Below are positions 1 through 9,520 of a DNA stretch of 64,000 nucleotides, one piece after another. A program made the translations under genes and the position numbers. Within the stretch, counting starts at the first letter, position 1; each line of letters opens with the position of its first letter. The stretch is from Paenibacillus ginsengarvi (lineage in GTDB: Bacteria > Bacillota > Bacilli > Paenibacillales > NBRC-103111): NCBI RefSeq assembly GCF_003626695.1, contig NZ_RBAH01000002.1:372001-436000 (forward strand), read 5' to 3'. A model generated the notes under the pieces. The model was given only the letters and a program-made list of their open reading frames with translations, had not been told where the DNA came from and ran no database searches.

Positions 1-831
1 CGCGCATCTTCGGCAGATAATAAGGGCTACGAGGTCCATTCGTACGACTACGGCGCCACGTGGGGTACGCTCAACAAGCTCGATACGAAAATCCATGCCC
101 CGGAGCTGTTTCGTTTTCCCGGAACCGATCGAATATTCGAGGCGTGGAGCGAGTTCCAGCATCCGGCCGGAGGACGCCCGGTCGTCGTGAACATCCGCGA
201 CCTGAACGACCCGTGGAACGGCTCGTCAAGCCGGGTGTTATACTCGAACAGGCAAACGTCCGATATGGGCTATTCGTCGACCGTCCTTCTGGACGATGGC
301 CGGCTGTTCACCGTCTATTACGATGCGCAGAAGCAATTGCTGGGCGGCACCTATTCCAAGCCCGGCAACTGGGAAGGCGATTTCGGAACGAAAATGGATT
401 TGGCGGGTATGTACGCTTCGTCGGCGATTACCGTGACGACGGATATGCTGTATACGGACCCGAACAATGCCGCGACCGGTCCGAAAGGCGCGCTTGACGG
501 CAGCATCGCCTACGGCAGCGCCGCATTCAAAAACGCGACCGCAACGCCGGCGTCTCCTGCGTCCTATACGATCGATTTGCAGGGCGGTCATGAGATCATC
601 GCTATCGGCGTATTGCTTAAAGCGGGCTATGCGGAAACCGCGGACGTGCAGCTATCAGCGGACGGCATCCATTGGGATACCGTACAGACCTATGCGAACG
701 TGAGCATGAACGAGGTCGATTACAAGTATTTCGATTGCGGGAAAACGGTCCGCTTCGTCAAAGTAACGATAACGGCATCCGCCGGATGGGCCGGGCTGAA
801 CGAAATCCAATTGTTCGAGCTCGTTCCTTGA
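1..831 (+). CDS. sialidase-fold protein with C-terminal F5/8C-like domain (5' partial)
   Basis: The reading frame is open from the first base of the window, so the N-terminus is missing; 276 codons are visible. The early part carries an Asp-box-like motif (SYDYGATW) and the sialidase-type line MGYSSTVLLDDGRLFTVYY, which fits the last blades of a six-bladed BNR/sialidase propeller. From about visible residue 135 onward the sequence (LYTDPNNAATGPKGALDGS, then VTITASAGWAGLNEIQLFEL near the end) resembles a discoidin/F5-8C carbohydrate-binding module. It probably acts on or binds extracellular glycans. It is followed 49 bp later by a second sialidase-fold gene and a GH99-like gene in the same direction, suggesting one operon. 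True substrate unknown; not necessarily sialic acid. Confidence 0.75.
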   Translation, partial: RASSADNKGYEVHSYDYGATWGTLNKLDTKIHAPELFRFPGTDRIFEAWSEFQHPAGGRPVVVNIRDLNDPWNGSSSRVLYSNRQTSDMGYSSTVLLDDGRLFTVYYDAQKQLLGGTYSKPGNWEGDFGTKMDLAGMYASSAITVTTDMLYTDPNNAATGPKGALDGSIAYGSAAFKNATATPASPASYTIDLQGGHEIIAIGVLLKAGYAETADVQLSADGIHWDTVQTYANVSMNEVDYKYFDCGKTVRFVKVTITASAGWAGLNEIQLFELVP

Positions 832-880
832 GTAAGTTTGCTCTAGCCGTGTAAGTGAGTTTCGAGAGGAGAAACAACAT

Positions 881-1957
881 TTGACTATTAAGCCGATCGC
901 CCATATGGCTCTCTATAAGGATGAGCAGTATAACACGTTTCCGAGTATCGTACGGAATGCGCAAGGAACATATATCACGGCGTTCCGGCAAGCTCCCGAT
1001 CGTCTCGATTCGTACGGGCTCGAGCATATCGATCCGTCGTCCAAGGCGGTTTATGTAACTTCCGAGGACGGAGTCCAGTGGAGCAGGCAGTCCGGCGTCG
1101 TATACGACGATTATTTTTACGGCGTTCAAGATCCGTGCTTGAACGTGCTCAAGGACGGAACCGTTTTCGCCACTATATTTATGTGGAAGGTCGCCGAGCA
1201 GGAGGACGTTAGCGACCAGCCGGATTTTTCGCACCGCATTTTCGGCCGATGGGCGGGGAAGGCAGTCGGAGCGTATACACTGCGCTCTACGGATGGGGGG
1301 ATCACTTGGGACCGACCCATCGCCGTAAGCCTCAAGGATGTATACATTCGGGGAAACGTAGCGGAGCTGGATGACGGATCGTTGCTCGCCCCGTTTTACG
1401 GTTACGAAGATGGAACTTGGAGCGTCGTGGTGGGGAGGACGAACGATCGCGGTTTGTCTTGGACGCGGCATGCGGTCATCGATCCCGAGGAAGGATACGG
1501 CTTTTTCGAGCCGAATTTATACGTAGCCCCATCCGGCAAAATCGTCCTGTTTACCCGCTGCCATAAAACGAAGCCGGAGCAGGGCGATGGCGGGACGGCT
1601 TACCCGCTCGTTACCGCCGAGTCCGGAGACGGCGGCCTTACGTGGAGCCGGCCGGTAAAGCGCCGATTTTACTCGCCCAGCCCGTTTCACGTTCTTCGGC
1701 TGGAAAGCGGCCAAGTTTTGCTGAGCTACGGATACCGGTTTAAGCCATTCGGCATACGAGCGGCGCTGCTCGATCCGGAATGCGGCAATTTGGAGCAAGC
1801 GGAGGAAGTCATCGTCCGCGATGACGGACACGGCTCGGATATCGGGTATACAAGCGCAGTCCAGCTTGAGGACGGCCGGGTGCTGATCACGTACTACTTT
1901 TCGGAGCAAGGCGAAAGGCGCAGATATATTGCGGGAACGATTTGTGAAATCGGCTGA
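881..1957 (+). CDS. sialidase/neuraminidase-fold glycosidase-like protein
   Basis: A 358-residue single-domain protein with at least four Asp boxes: TSEDGVQW, STDGGITW, TNDRGLSW and SGDGGLTW. With the N-terminal YNTFPSIVR segment this fits a six-bladed exo-sialidase propeller. No signal peptide is visible, so it may act in the cytoplasm. Start TTG at 881 is chosen because GAGAGGAGAAAC lies just upstream; the frame has no better ATG until inside the first blade. It sits between another sialidase-fold gene and a GH99-like gene. The family also contains non-sialidase members (for example rhamnogalacturonan and other sugar lyase/hydrolase relatives), so the substrate is not assigned. Confidence 0.85.
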   Translation: MTIKPIAHMALYKDEQYNTFPSIVRNAQGTYITAFRQAPDRLDSYGLEHIDPSSKAVYVTSEDGVQWSRQSGVVYDDYFYGVQDPCLNVLKDGTVFATIFMWKVAEQEDVSDQPDFSHRIFGRWAGKAVGAYTLRSTDGGITWDRPIAVSLKDVYIRGNVAELDDGSLLAPFYGYEDGTWSVVVGRTNDRGLSWTRHAVIDPEEGYGFFEPNLYVAPSGKIVLFTRCHKTKPEQGDGGTAYPLVTAESGDGGLTWSRPVKRRFYSPSPFHVLRLESGQVLLSYGYRFKPFGIRAALLDPECGNLEQAEEVIVRDDGHGSDIGYTSAVQLEDGRVLITYYFSEQGERRRYIAGTICEIG

Positions 1958-1993
1958 GCTGGACGAACAGCCGCAAAAGGGGAGAGAAACACG

Positions 1994-3184
1994 ATGGAGC
2001 AGGAACGGCAGCATAAACAAGAACAAGGGCAGCGCGACAAACGTGCGGATACCCCCATTCAAGTAGCGGCTTATTACTTCCCGAACTATCATCCCGATGA
2101 GCGAAACGCCAAATGGCACGGGTCGGACTGGACCGAATGGGAGCTCGTCCGAGCGGCGACGCCTCGTTACCCCGGCCACGCGCAGCCGAAAGTGCCGCTC
2201 TGGGGGTACGAGGATGAGTCGGATCCGCTCGTGATGGAGAAGAAAATCGATGCCGCCTCCAGTCACGGGATCGATGCTTTCCTCTTCGATTGGTATTGGT
2301 ACGAGGATGGCCCTTATTTGCAGCGGGCGCTCGAGCAAGGCTTTCTGCAAGCGGCCAATAACGAGCGGCTGAAGTTTGCGCTCATGTGGGCCAATCACGA
2401 CTGGCAGGACATTCATCCGGCCACGCGCAGCAGGCCGTACAAGACGCTCGCTCCGGGCGCAGTTTCGAAGGAAGCGTTTCTGAAAGCTTGCGGGCATATC
2501 GTAGAGACTTATATGGGACACCCGTCTTATTGGCGCGTGGACGGCAAGCTGTATTTCTCGATCTACGAGCTAATGAGCCTCATCGCAGGGCTCGGTTCGA
2601 TCGACGAAACGAAGGAGGCGCTGGAGCAATTTCGCGGTATGGTCCGAGAGGCGGGGCTCGGCGAGCTTCATCTGAATGCCGTCGTGTGGGGCGTGCAGCT
2701 GCTTCCGGGGGAGAAGCAGGTGACGAACGGGAATGAGCTGCTTAGCTTGCTCGGCTTCGACTCGGTTGCATCCTACGTATGGATTCATCATCAAAGGCTG
2801 GAGCAATTTCCGCAGACGCCTTACGCCGATACGCGCGAGAAAGCGAGGCGAACGATGGCGGAGCTGACGGAGCAGTACAACGTTCCTTATTATCCGAACG
2901 TAACGATGGGATGGGATTCGTCTCCCCGGACGATTCAATCGGACAAGTTCGACCATCTGGGCTATCCGTATATGCCGGTGCTAGGGGACAATACGCCCGG
3001 ACAGTTCGAGCAGGCTCTGCGGGAGGCGAAAGAGTTTCTGGAGGAAAACGGCGGCTCCGGCACTTCGATATGCACGATCAACGCGTGGAACGAGTGGACG
3101 GAAGGCAGCTACTTGGAGCCGGATACCGTGAACGGCATGGCCTATTTGGAGGCGGTCAGGAACGTTTTTCGACCGGAGCGTTAG
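1994..3184 (+). CDS. GH99-like / WbsX-family glycosyl hydrolase domain protein
   Basis: A 396-residue protein of the Glyco_tran_WbsX type (GH99-like TIM barrel). Diagnostic segments are VAAYYFPNYHPDE at the start, GSDWTEWE, GIDAFLFDWYWYEDGP (about 90-105) and the C-terminal INAWNEWTEGSYLEP. Family members are associated with endo-mannosidase-like folds and with O-antigen or exopolysaccharide clusters; in Paenibacillus they often occur in polysaccharide-utilisation loci. No signal peptide is visible and the N-terminus is charged. The start ATG has AAGGGGAGAG upstream. It is 37 bp behind the sialidase-fold gene and converges on an AraC regulator. Biochemical activity inferred from family only. 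Confidence 0.8.
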   Translation: MEQERQHKQEQGQRDKRADTPIQVAAYYFPNYHPDERNAKWHGSDWTEWELVRAATPRYPGHAQPKVPLWGYEDESDPLVMEKKIDAASSHGIDAFLFDWYWYEDGPYLQRALEQGFLQAANNERLKFALMWANHDWQDIHPATRSRPYKTLAPGAVSKEAFLKACGHIVETYMGHPSYWRVDGKLYFSIYELMSLIAGLGSIDETKEALEQFRGMVREAGLGELHLNAVVWGVQLLPGEKQVTNGNELLSLLGFDSVASYVWIHHQRLEQFPQTPYADTREKARRTMAELTEQYNVPYYPNVTMGWDSSPRTIQSDKFDHLGYPYMPVLGDNTPGQFEQALREAKEFLEENGGSGTSICTINAWNEWTEGSYLEPDTVNGMAYLEAVRNVFRPER

Positions 3185-3216
3185 GCGCGCGATACAGCCC
3201 CCGATGACCGTCCCGT

Positions 3217-4050
3217 TTATCTCGCAAAATGGTTCCGGTAGCGAAGCGGGGCGGTCCCGGTTTCCTTTCGAAAGCAGCTGGTGAAATAGGCGGTGCTGGA
3301 AAAGCCGGCGTGCTCGGCGATTTTGCCGATCGGCCAGTCGGTTTTGACCAGCAGCAGCTTCGCCTGATCGAGCCGGAACTTATGCAAATAGTCCATCGGC
3401 GTACATCCATAGTAAATTTTATAACATCTCACAATGTAGCCCGGATGAAAATGAAGCGCTTCAGCAAGCGTTTCGTTCGAAATCGGGCTTGCATAATTTT
3501 GCTTCAAGTAGGCTTCCGTCTTGTGCGCCAGCAGCTTGGCAGCCGGGACATTCTCCGTTCTTCTGCCCTCATCCAGTCTCCTTAACAGCTCTCCGAACAG
3601 GAGATGCTGCTCCCAGAACGATGTGTTTCGGCTTTCCCCGGATAGCCTCAGCAATCTGTTCATAAGCAGGCCTAGCTCCTTCGCATCGGGCGCGGCCGAT
3701 TGCTGAGGGACGATGATGTCGCCGGAAGCGGGTATGTCCGCTGAACCGTTCACCTCCCATTTGCCCGGAACCTGAAAATGAAGCCAGTAAAACGCCGTCT
3801 CCGAGTCGCAAGGCTTTACGGCATAGTGGTGGCGGTCCGGCAGCAGCAGCAGATACTGACCGGGAGTGAGCGACCAATGCCGTTCTTCCTCGCCGATGTA
3901 TAAAGCCCCCTTGGTCACAAACAGCAAGTCGAACACGCCTAACCGGTATCGGCTCACGTGCTGGTCTCCCGGGGCGTACAGCGCTTTGCCGCATTCCAAA
4001 AAATAAGGCAGCGGAGGAGCTTGAATGGATATATACGATTTGTCCTGCAC
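3217..4050 (-). CDS. AraC family transcriptional regulator
   Basis: A 277-residue one-component regulator: N-terminal cupin-type sensing domain (about 1-150, with VSRYRLGVFDLLFVTKGALY and PGQYLLLLPDRHHY) and C-terminal pair of helix-turn-helix motifs (about 175-275, ISNETLAEALHFHPGYIVR and GKIAEHAGFSSTAYFTSCFR). Start is GTG with AAGGAG eight bases upstream. It is divergent from the GH127 gene at 4194, with a 143-bp shared intergenic region that contains a perfect 13-bp palindrome, so control of the GH127 gene and of itself is likely. The inducer is unknown. Confidence 0.9.
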   Translation of the reverse strand: MQDKSYISIQAPPLPYFLECGKALYAPGDQHVSRYRLGVFDLLFVTKGALYIGEEERHWSLTPGQYLLLLPDRHHYAVKPCDSETAFYWLHFQVPGKWEVNGSADIPASGDIIVPQQSAAPDAKELGLLMNRLLRLSGESRNTSFWEQHLLFGELLRRLDEGRRTENVPAAKLLAHKTEAYLKQNYASPISNETLAEALHFHPGYIVRCYKIYYGCTPMDYLHKFRLDQAKLLLVKTDWPIGKIAEHAGFSSTAYFTSCFRKETGTAPLRYRNHFAR

Positions 4051-4100
4051 CGGCGATGCTCCTTTTTGCGGGAATCACATGTGTCAAATTTTAATAAAAA

Positions 4101-4113
4101 GTGGTTCAACCAC
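4101..4113. promoter_or_regulatory. perfect palindrome in AraC/GH127 intergenic region
   Basis: GTGGTTCAACCAC is a perfect 6+1+6 inverted repeat midway between the divergent AraC (ends 4050 by start codon) and GH127 (4194) genes. A looser inverted repeat, GAAGT...ACTTC, follows at 4114-4129. Either may be a regulator-binding site; binding is inferred from position only. Confidence 0.35.
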
Positions 4114-4193
4114 GAAGTAGAACAACTTCATTTTACATCATACAATGAAGGCGAGGAAGGTTTATTAATTGATAATATAAGGAGCTGGTGCCG

Positions 4194-6155
4194 ATGACGG
4201 CAAGCCGTACGGATAGGGTGCCTTTGCGGAACATTAAGGTGAACGATCGCTTCTGGAAACGGTACGCGGATTTGGTTAGAGAAACGGTCATTCCGTATCA
4301 ATGGGAGGCGCTGAACGATCGAATACCGGGAGCAACGCCCAGCTATGCTTTGCACAATTTCCGGCTTGCGGCGAAACAGACGGAAGGGGAGTATCGCGGA
4401 CACTTTTTCATGGACAGCGATTTGGCTAAATGGCTGGAGGCTTCTAGCCACTCGCTTGCGACTCATCCGGACCCGGTGCTCGAGTCACACGTGGAGGAAA
4501 CCGTTGATTTAATCCTAAAGTCGCAATGGGAAGACGGGTACGTAAACACGTATTTTACGATGAAGGAGCCGGCCAAACGGTGGACGAACCTGCTTGATTA
4601 CCATGAGTTATACACGGCGGGCCATCTGTTCGAGGCGGCTGTCGCCTATTACGAAGCGACTGGGAAACGGGCGTTTTTGGACGCCATGCGCAAATTTGCG
4701 GACCATATTGATTCGATTTTCGGGACAGAGCCTGGCAAAACGAAAGGATATTGCGGCCATCAGGAAATCGAGCTTGCTTTAATCAAGCTATACGAGACGA
4801 CCGGCGACGAGAAGTATGCGCGGCTTAGCTCCATGTTTATCGAGCAGCGGGGGCGGGAGCCGAATTTTTTTATCGAGGAATGGGAAAAACGCGAGCAGTC
4901 CGCCCTTTGGGGACGGGGAACGAGCCGGAAGCCGGTGCTGCATTACCAGCAAAGCCATCTCCCGGTCCGCGAGCAAAAGGTCGCCGTAGGTCATGCCGTC
5001 CGGGCCGTATATATGTACGCGGCAATGGCCGATCTCGCCCGTCTGGGAGAGGACGAAAGCTTGAGCGAAGCGTGCCGCACATTATGGGACAACATCACGA
5101 CGAAGCAAATGTACATAACGGGAGGCATCGGCTCCACGCATCATGGGGAAGCGTTTACTATTAACTTTGATTTGCCGAACGATACGGCCTATGCGGAAAC
5201 GTGTGCCTCGATCGGTTTGATTTTTTTCGCCGAACGCATGCTGCGCCTTGAAGCGAGAAGCGAATATGCGAACGTAATGGAGAAAGCTCTGTACAACGTG
5301 GTGCTTGGCAGCATGTCGCTCGACGGGATGCACTATTTTTACGTCAATCCTTTGGAAGTGTGGCCGGAAGCGTGCCGCCATAATCCGGGAAAGCACCACG
5401 TCAAGACAGAGCGGCAAAAATGGTTCGGCTGCGCCTGCTGTCCACCGAACGTGGCGCGTCTGCTCAGCTCGCTCGGGCAGTATATATACAGTGTAAACAA
5501 TCGTATCCTTTATACGCACCTGTATATAGGCAGCGAAACGACGATATCCGTAGAGGATGAGCCCGTCGTCATCAAACAGCAGTCCGGTCTTCCATGGAAC
5601 GGCAGCGTCAGCCTTCAAGTTCAAATCGCTGAACCGAAGCGGTTTACGCTCGCTTTACGGATCCCCGACTGGTGCTTCGGCAAGGCGAGTTTCATGCTGA
5701 ACGGGCAGTCGTTTGAGCACGAAGGTTCTATGACGAACGGCTACATGCTTGTAGAGCGCGAATGGGCGGATGGGGACATCTTGGAAGCGGATTTTGCGAT
5801 GGAGCCGGTTTGGATGCTTGCACACCCGAACATCCGTGCTGACAGCGGCAAAGTCGCGCTGCAGAGAGGACCTCTCGTATATTGTTTGGAAGAGGCCGAT
5901 AACGGCCCGGCGTTATGTTCAATTTCGGTCTCGCCGGATCGTCCTTTGCAGGCGCGATTCGAAGACGACTTTCTCGGAGGCGCCGTCGTTATAACGGCCG
6001 AAGGTCGAAAGGATGATGCGGCGGACTGGTCTGGTCCGGAAGCGTACTTGCCTGCCCGGAAGATGAGCCGGCCTTTCACGCTGCGGGCGGTGCCGTATTT
6101 CCTGTGGGGGAACCGGGGAGCAGGGGAAATGACGGTATGGATTAGAGGCGAATGA
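4194..6155 (+). CDS. GH127 beta-L-arabinofuranosidase (DUF1680 family)
   Basis: About 653 residues, matching the family length. N-terminal KVNDRFWKRYADLVRETVIP and the (alpha/alpha)6-barrel segments FFMDSDLAKWLEA and SCGST-like ITGGIGSTHHGEAF are characteristic. The metal/catalytic cysteines known from Bifidobacterium HypBA1 are all present: Glu and Cys in WPEAC (E392, C394) and the CACC motif (C415, C416), the latter containing the expected nucleophile Cys. No signal peptide, so cytoplasmic removal of beta-L-arabinofuranose from imported oligosaccharides is likely. GTG at 4188 is also possible, but ATG 4194 is better spaced from AAGGAGC. Divergent from an AraC regulator and followed by a terminator. 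Confidence 0.93.
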   Translation: MTASRTDRVPLRNIKVNDRFWKRYADLVRETVIPYQWEALNDRIPGATPSYALHNFRLAAKQTEGEYRGHFFMDSDLAKWLEASSHSLATHPDPVLESHVEETVDLILKSQWEDGYVNTYFTMKEPAKRWTNLLDYHELYTAGHLFEAAVAYYEATGKRAFLDAMRKFADHIDSIFGTEPGKTKGYCGHQEIELALIKLYETTGDEKYARLSSMFIEQRGREPNFFIEEWEKREQSALWGRGTSRKPVLHYQQSHLPVREQKVAVGHAVRAVYMYAAMADLARLGEDESLSEACRTLWDNITTKQMYITGGIGSTHHGEAFTINFDLPNDTAYAETCASIGLIFFAERMLRLEARSEYANVMEKALYNVVLGSMSLDGMHYFYVNPLEVWPEACRHNPGKHHVKTERQKWFGCACCPPNVARLLSSLGQYIYSVNNRILYTHLYIGSETTISVEDEPVVIKQQSGLPWNGSVSLQVQIAEPKRFTLALRIPDWCFGKASFMLNGQSFEHEGSMTNGYMLVEREWADGDILEADFAMEPVWMLAHPNIRADSGKVALQRGPLVYCLEEADNGPALCSISVSPDRPLQARFEDDFLGGAVVITAEGRKDDAADWSGPEAYLPARKMSRPFTLRAVPYFLWGNRGAGEMTVWIRGE

Positions 6156-6183
6156 GCGTAAAAGGGAAAATAGCTGATAAAAG

Positions 6184-6206
6184 CGGCAGCCGGAAAACGG
6201 CTGCCG
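6184..6206 (+). terminator. intrinsic terminator after GH127 gene
   Basis: Stem CGGCAGCCG / CGGCTGCCG with a short GAAAA loop, followed by a T-rich stretch (TTGTTGCATTTTAT), 28 bp after the GH127 stop codon. Confidence 0.85.
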
Positions 6207-6341
6207 TTGTTGCATTTTATTACCACCCCGCATCTCGCGAGAATAATAGATTAGAAAACCGTCATCTGGTGAAGTAAAATAAAGAAAAGCAGAGATGACC
6301 CCTACGAACGCAGATTTTATCGCTGGAGGAGAATACGATTT

Positions 6342-7223
6342 ATGTTTGTAAAATCATTGGCTCATTATAAGCACCCCGATAATTTTCCTTTTTGGATTCA
6401 GCGAAACCGTCATGACCGAAGAAGCATGCCTCTTTTGCATACTCACGAATTCGTCGAACTGATCTATGTGGAGAGCGGTCAAGCGACGCATTTGTTCCAA
6501 GATACATCCTACGAGATCCATGAAGGCGATATTTTTATGATTAATCCGGGCGAAAAGCACGGTTACATCGTCAATGAAGGTCAGACCATCGAAATAATCA
6601 ACTGTTTGTTCCATCCGGATTTTATAGCATCGTATGTGCTTCGCGAGTTACGGCTGGGCGATGCGTTCGATTTTTTTTACGTACAGCCTTTTTTAAATCG
6701 AGAGATCAGGTTTAACCACAAGCTGAATGTGGGAGCGGCTGACGCGGACAAAACGCGGGACATTCTGGAGGAATTGCACCGGGAAATGACCCAGCGGGAT
6801 TCCGGTTATCAAGCTATCGTGCAGCTGCGAATGACGGAACTATTCATCCTGCTGTCCCGCTACTACAATAAGGCGAAGCACAAACAGCAGATCCATTCTC
6901 CGAACGAACTGCTTGTACATCGGGTCTGCGGTTATGTGGAAAGGCATTACAACCAGAAAATCACGCTGCCGACGCTGTCGAAACTGTTTTACGTCGGGGA
7001 GCGCCAATTAAATCGGCATTTCAATCGGTATCGAGGCACCAGTGTATACGAATATGTGCAGTTTATCCGGATCGAAAAAGCAAAGCGATTACTGATCGAA
7101 ACCGACGACATTGTGTCTGTTGTCGCACATCGGGTCGGCTATGAGGATGCTGCTTCCTTCGGAAGATTGTTTGTTCGCCAATGCGGTTGTTCGCCAGGTA
7201 AGTACAGAGAACAGAAACGGTAG
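6342..7223 (+). CDS. AraC family transcriptional regulator
   Basis: A 293-residue regulator with an N-terminal cupin domain (HTHEFVELIYVESGQATHLF, then GDIFMINPGEKHGYIV) and a C-terminal AraC HTH pair (about 195-293; TLPTLSKLFYVGERQLNRHF and ESVVAHRVGYEDAASFGRLF-like helix). Ribosome site GGAGGAG lies upstream of ATG 6342. The preceding gene ends with a terminator, so it is transcribed separately. The next gene downstream, 310 bp away, encodes an exported beta-helix protein that it may control. Ligand unknown; a mono- or oligosaccharide is expected from the cupin type. Confidence 0.9.
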   Translation: MFVKSLAHYKHPDNFPFWIQRNRHDRRSMPLLHTHEFVELIYVESGQATHLFQDTSYEIHEGDIFMINPGEKHGYIVNEGQTIEIINCLFHPDFIASYVLRELRLGDAFDFFYVQPFLNREIRFNHKLNVGAADADKTRDILEELHREMTQRDSGYQAIVQLRMTELFILLSRYYNKAKHKQQIHSPNELLVHRVCGYVERHYNQKITLPTLSKLFYVGERQLNRHFNRYRGTSVYEYVQFIRIEKAKRLLIETDDIVSVVAHRVGYEDAASFGRLFVRQCGCSPGKYREQKR

Positions 7224-7533
7224 CCGAATCGAAACCAGGCATGCTGGTTAGCCTCGTTGTCTGAAGCAGATTGATCCTGGTAAGCGGGAAAGTGACCGGA
7301 TCGGCACACCGTCTGTCCTTTTCCGCAATAGCCTCTCCTTTCCGTATTTTATATAGTAGAGGAAGATTCGTAGGAAGAAGGGAGGCAACACAAGTCCTGC
7401 AATGCGACTTTCCTGCAGGGGGGAGATCTTCTCGGCGGCGAAGCCTATCGTTTCGACGTGAAATGAAACCGCTTTCATATTTGGATGAACATGTTTCGTA
7501 GTAGAGCAAGATAAAACGAAGGAGGACTGTATC

Positions 7534-9453
7534 GTGGAGAACAAGACGATGAGTCGCAGGGTTTTGCTCGGTACCGCCGCAAGCGCGGGAGCGATGCTCA
7601 TGGCGGCCAGCGTGCTGGGCCAAACCGAAGTGCGAGCGACCGGCGGCGAACAAGTGATCGTAGTCGATGACATCGCCGCGCTGAAAAGCTTATCTTCGCC
7701 GGAGGACGGCCAGCTCGTAAGGACGCGCGGCTATTACGCTTCCGGGGACGGCGGCGGCGCCTGGTACTTCATTACGCCAACTGCCAGTTATACCGGATCG
7801 CCGGACGGCTATGTCGATCACGGGCTGCTCGCATCGGGTAAAGTCGCAGTACTGGCAATCTCGCAAGGAATCGATATGCTGCAGGTCGGCGTCCAGACGG
7901 GCATCGACTGCACGGCACGAGTCCGGGCCGCATATGCCAAAGGGGCGAAAAACTATTTCTACACCGGGGACATGGCGCCGGTCATCGATTGCGACGACCC
8001 CGCTTATCCGACAACCAAGTTTAATGGGGGCATCCGGCCACCTAGCGACAGCACCCATTGGTTCGACGGCCGGTTTCGATTTCAAGCCAAAGCGAGCCCT
8101 TACGGCGAACATGTACTTTTTAACTTGCAGGGCTGCGAGTACGTTACGATGTGGCGCCCTTGGGTAATAGGGGACATCGGGATCCATACGGGGACCGGCG
8201 GAGAGTGGGGATTCGGTTTTTATATCGCTTCCGGCGCTAAACATATCGCCATCCATAACGGAACGGCCGAGAAGTTTTGGGGCGATGGCTATTATATCGG
8301 CGTATACCCGCACAATACGGCGCTGCCGATCCCCGAGCATATCCTACTTCAGGATTGCATTGCCGATTCCAATCGCAGGCAGGGGTTATCGATCGTCACC
8401 GTCCAGAGCGGACGGATCGTTGGGGGAGATTACCGCAATACCGGGAAGATCGTTTTGACGAACCCGGGCTTCGGCATCGATATCGAACCCAATAGTCAGT
8501 CCGGCAACAAGATCGACGTATCGCTTATCGATGTCAAGACTAGCAGCAACGGACGAGGCGGTTTGCAGCTCGTACCGGGGTTCCTGACCGCCTCAAGCAC
8601 CGTTAATCCGTTATTTGACGTTTATATCGCCAACTATCGTTCCGAGTCGGACGGTCCGGTTGGGGGGCTTCGCTTTGCTTTTCCCGGACTGAGCGGCGGG
8701 GTGAACCTCACGAAAAAGATCCGGGGCTCGATCGTGATCGAAAAGGCGCTGATCGTGCGGCCGGCGCGCAAAGCGGTGGAGTGGGCGCGTTGGGGACCGA
8801 ATGCGCCCGAAGTGATCGCGACGGATGTCGCCGTACAGGACCCCAACGAAGCTGGCGTTGCCGGCTCTTCCTATCCGCAGGAGCGGAGCGCGTTCTCGAT
8901 CGATATCGTCGCCTCCCATGTGGCGAGCGGTCAAGTCCGTATCGGCAAAATAACGCTAATACGTCCGAGGGCCGTCGACACCAGAAGCACGCCGCAGATG
9001 CTCGTCCCCTTTTGGGCCAATGCGGCGTCCGGGGCGGCGATCAACGACCTGCATATTATCGATCCGTATTCGGAAAACGACCTGGAAGGCGATCGCGGTT
9101 TTTTGCGTCTTAACGTCTCCGACGATAGCCGGCTGACCTACACGGGCCAGCGACCCAGATACGTACTGGATAACAACCTTACCTTAAGCGGCGGGTTGCT
9201 CGCAGGAATCGAACTGATGCTCCCGGCCGCCGAAACGGGGACGAAGGATGTGCAGCTGCCCGATACCGCCGTATCGATCGGGCTGGAGTATGCATTCGCC
9301 AACGCTTCCCAGTCCGGAGGAAAGATCAGGCTGCTGGTATTCGGATCGGATGTACTGCAGCTGCCGGGAGCGGCCGGAGCGACAAGCTTGCTGATCGAAC
9401 CGGGCATGATCTGTAAAGTGAGAGCGCAGCTACCCGGCGTCTGGTCGATCTGA
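7534..9453 (+). CDS. exported right-handed beta-helix protein with Tat-type signal
   Basis: A 639-residue protein whose N-terminus (MSRRVLLGTAASAGAMLMA from residue 6) has paired arginines and a hydrophobic stretch ending near residue 36, like a twin-arginine signal. The body contains tailspike/pectate-lyase-superfamily features: an early DDIAALKSL... segment, repeated short beta-coils (HILLQDCIADSNRRQGLSIV, GGDYRNTGKIVLTNPGFGID) and a beta-sandwich-like tail. Such proteins are often extracellular polysaccharide lyases or hydrolases; no catalytic residues can be assigned by eye. GTG 7534 has GAAGGAGG upstream. Ends at a bidirectional terminator facing the solute-binding protein gene. Confidence 0.75.
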   Translation: MENKTMSRRVLLGTAASAGAMLMAASVLGQTEVRATGGEQVIVVDDIAALKSLSSPEDGQLVRTRGYYASGDGGGAWYFITPTASYTGSPDGYVDHGLLASGKVAVLAISQGIDMLQVGVQTGIDCTARVRAAYAKGAKNYFYTGDMAPVIDCDDPAYPTTKFNGGIRPPSDSTHWFDGRFRFQAKASPYGEHVLFNLQGCEYVTMWRPWVIGDIGIHTGTGGEWGFGFYIASGAKHIAIHNGTAEKFWGDGYYIGVYPHNTALPIPEHILLQDCIADSNRRQGLSIVTVQSGRIVGGDYRNTGKIVLTNPGFGIDIEPNSQSGNKIDVSLIDVKTSSNGRGGLQLVPGFLTASSTVNPLFDVYIANYRSESDGPVGGLRFAFPGLSGGVNLTKKIRGSIVIEKALIVRPARKAVEWARWGPNAPEVIATDVAVQDPNEAGVAGSSYPQERSAFSIDIVASHVASGQVRIGKITLIRPRAVDTRSTPQMLVPFWANAASGAAINDLHIIDPYSENDLEGDRGFLRLNVSDDSRLTYTGQRPRYVLDNNLTLSGGLLAGIELMLPAAETGTKDVQLPDTAVSIGLEYAFANASQSGGKIRLLVFGSDVLQLPGAAGATSLLIEPGMICKVRAQLPGVWSI

Positions 9454-9471
9454 GCTGCACAACAGAAAGCA

Positions 9472-9503
9472 GCCTCTAATCCGCTTCAAAGCGGATTAGA
9501 GGC
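9472..9503. terminator. bidirectional terminator between convergent genes
   Basis: GCCTCTAATCCGCTT and AAGCGGATTAGAGGC form a near-perfect long stem, flanked by AAAG on the left and CTTT on the right. It separates the beta-helix gene from the convergent binding-protein gene. Confidence 0.85.
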
Positions 9504-9520
9504 TTTACCGTCCCTGCCCA

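Noticed and set aside
758..1471. Long minus-strand frame across the sialidase-fold genes
   Set aside because: It is a shadow of well-supported plus-strand genes with Asp boxes; no start signal or domain.
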